From Streptomyces echinatus (lineage in GTDB: Bacteria; Actinomycetota; Actinomycetes; Streptomycetales; Streptomycetaceae), in assembly GCF_014203595.1 (NCBI RefSeq), contig NZ_JACHJK010000029.1, forward strand, positions 1-51,747: 51,747 nt of DNA, given 5' to 3'. The translations under genes and the position numbers were made by a program. Positions 51,657-51,747 of this stretch are shown piece after piece. The notes under the pieces are model-generated. The model had not been told where the DNA came from, made no database searches, and was given only the letters and a program-made list of their open reading frames with translations. The stretch's first letter is position 1, and each line of letters opens with the position of its first letter.

Positions 51657-51747
51657 GCGCTGTTTCTCGGATCATGTGCGAAGCCAGATGATCAGGGCTG
51701 CGAGGGTGACGGTACCGAGGTAGGTGTAGGCCCGTTTCTCGTAGCGT
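51657..51747 (-). mobile_element. 3' end of an IS5-like element, inverted copy of the left one
   Basis: Reverse complement of bases 1-90, apparently identical. The inner boundary is CTAG at 51653-51656, after which the two flanks diverge, so the element end and target site can be placed exactly. Confidence 0.75.
51672..51746 (-). CDS. IS5-family transposase, C-terminal fragment
   Basis: Minus-strand codons give the same 24-residue C-terminus (RYEKRAYTYLG... ending in TGA) as the fragment at 1-75. The two transposase genes would both be read toward the inside of the window. Confidence 0.7.
   Translation of the reverse strand, partial: RYEKRAYTYLGTVTLAALIIWLRT

Overview
The window is about 52 kb of very GC-rich DNA with strong third-position GC bias, GTG starts and the gene set of a Streptomyces chromosome. 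The order tilS-hpt-ftsH-folE, the folP/folB/folK block, panC-nadB-nadC-coaX and lsr2-clpC matches the conserved core of the genus, and a tipA locus lies nearby. Most of the window is therefore housekeeping chromosome. Both outer edges are the same IS5-like transposase 3' end, in inverted orientation, each followed on the inner side by CTAG. This may be a segment between two inverted IS copies, or simply a contig that ended in repeats.

Layout. 1-7.6 kb: IS end; a clc-gad operon (ClC antiporter plus glutamate decarboxylase, a likely acid-stress pair); a tipA gene with an intact MerR-type promoter but a 1-base frameshift; a YbjQ-like protein; a DedA membrane protein with a Gln/Tyr-rich tail; a ThrE-like exporter; pyrophosphatase. 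7.7-15.4 kb: dacB, a zinc metalloprotease, tilS, hpt, ftsH, folE. 15.5-18.7 kb (minus strand): folP, an NTF2-like gene, folB, folK, DUF3180; together with folE this covers most folate steps. 18.8-25.9 kb: an MprF-type lysyl-phosphatidylglycerol synthase divergent from an esterase, an acidic repeat protein, degenerate ~90-bp repeats and a YdbS/YdbT-like PH-domain pair. 25.9-28.3 kb: a stand-alone nuoD paralogue convergent with a MidA/NDUFAF7-type methyltransferase. 28.4-33.2 kb: a two-component system, an ArsR regulator with a palindromic operator, a small ORF and a threonine-aldolase-like PLP enzyme. 33.3-38.8 kb: a tightly coupled operon for pantothenate/CoA and NAD synthesis (DUF2520-panC-nadB-nadC-coaX). 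39-45.6 kb: conserved small genes, an orphan BlaI-type regulator, N-acetylglutamate synthase, lsr2, an SCO3374-family gene and clpC with a ClgR-type site. 45.7-51.7 kb: a more accessory end with a decayed NACHT-type gene, a secreted HAD phosphatase, a secreted M23 peptidase, a TetR/MFS efflux pair around a long inverted repeat, a string of broken AraC/VOC/TetR genes, and the second IS end.

The strongest leads are the nuoD-MidA pairing, the frameshifted tipA behind an intact inducible promoter, a recurring leaderless-promoter geometry at ten genes, the Cys-rich extension of NadC, the DUF2520-panC coupling as a candidate for ketopantoate reduction, and an Arg in the FtsH Walker A loop. I did not find a clearly new multi-gene defence or mobile system. 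All positions and motifs were read by eye; family assignments come from recognised motifs, not database searches.
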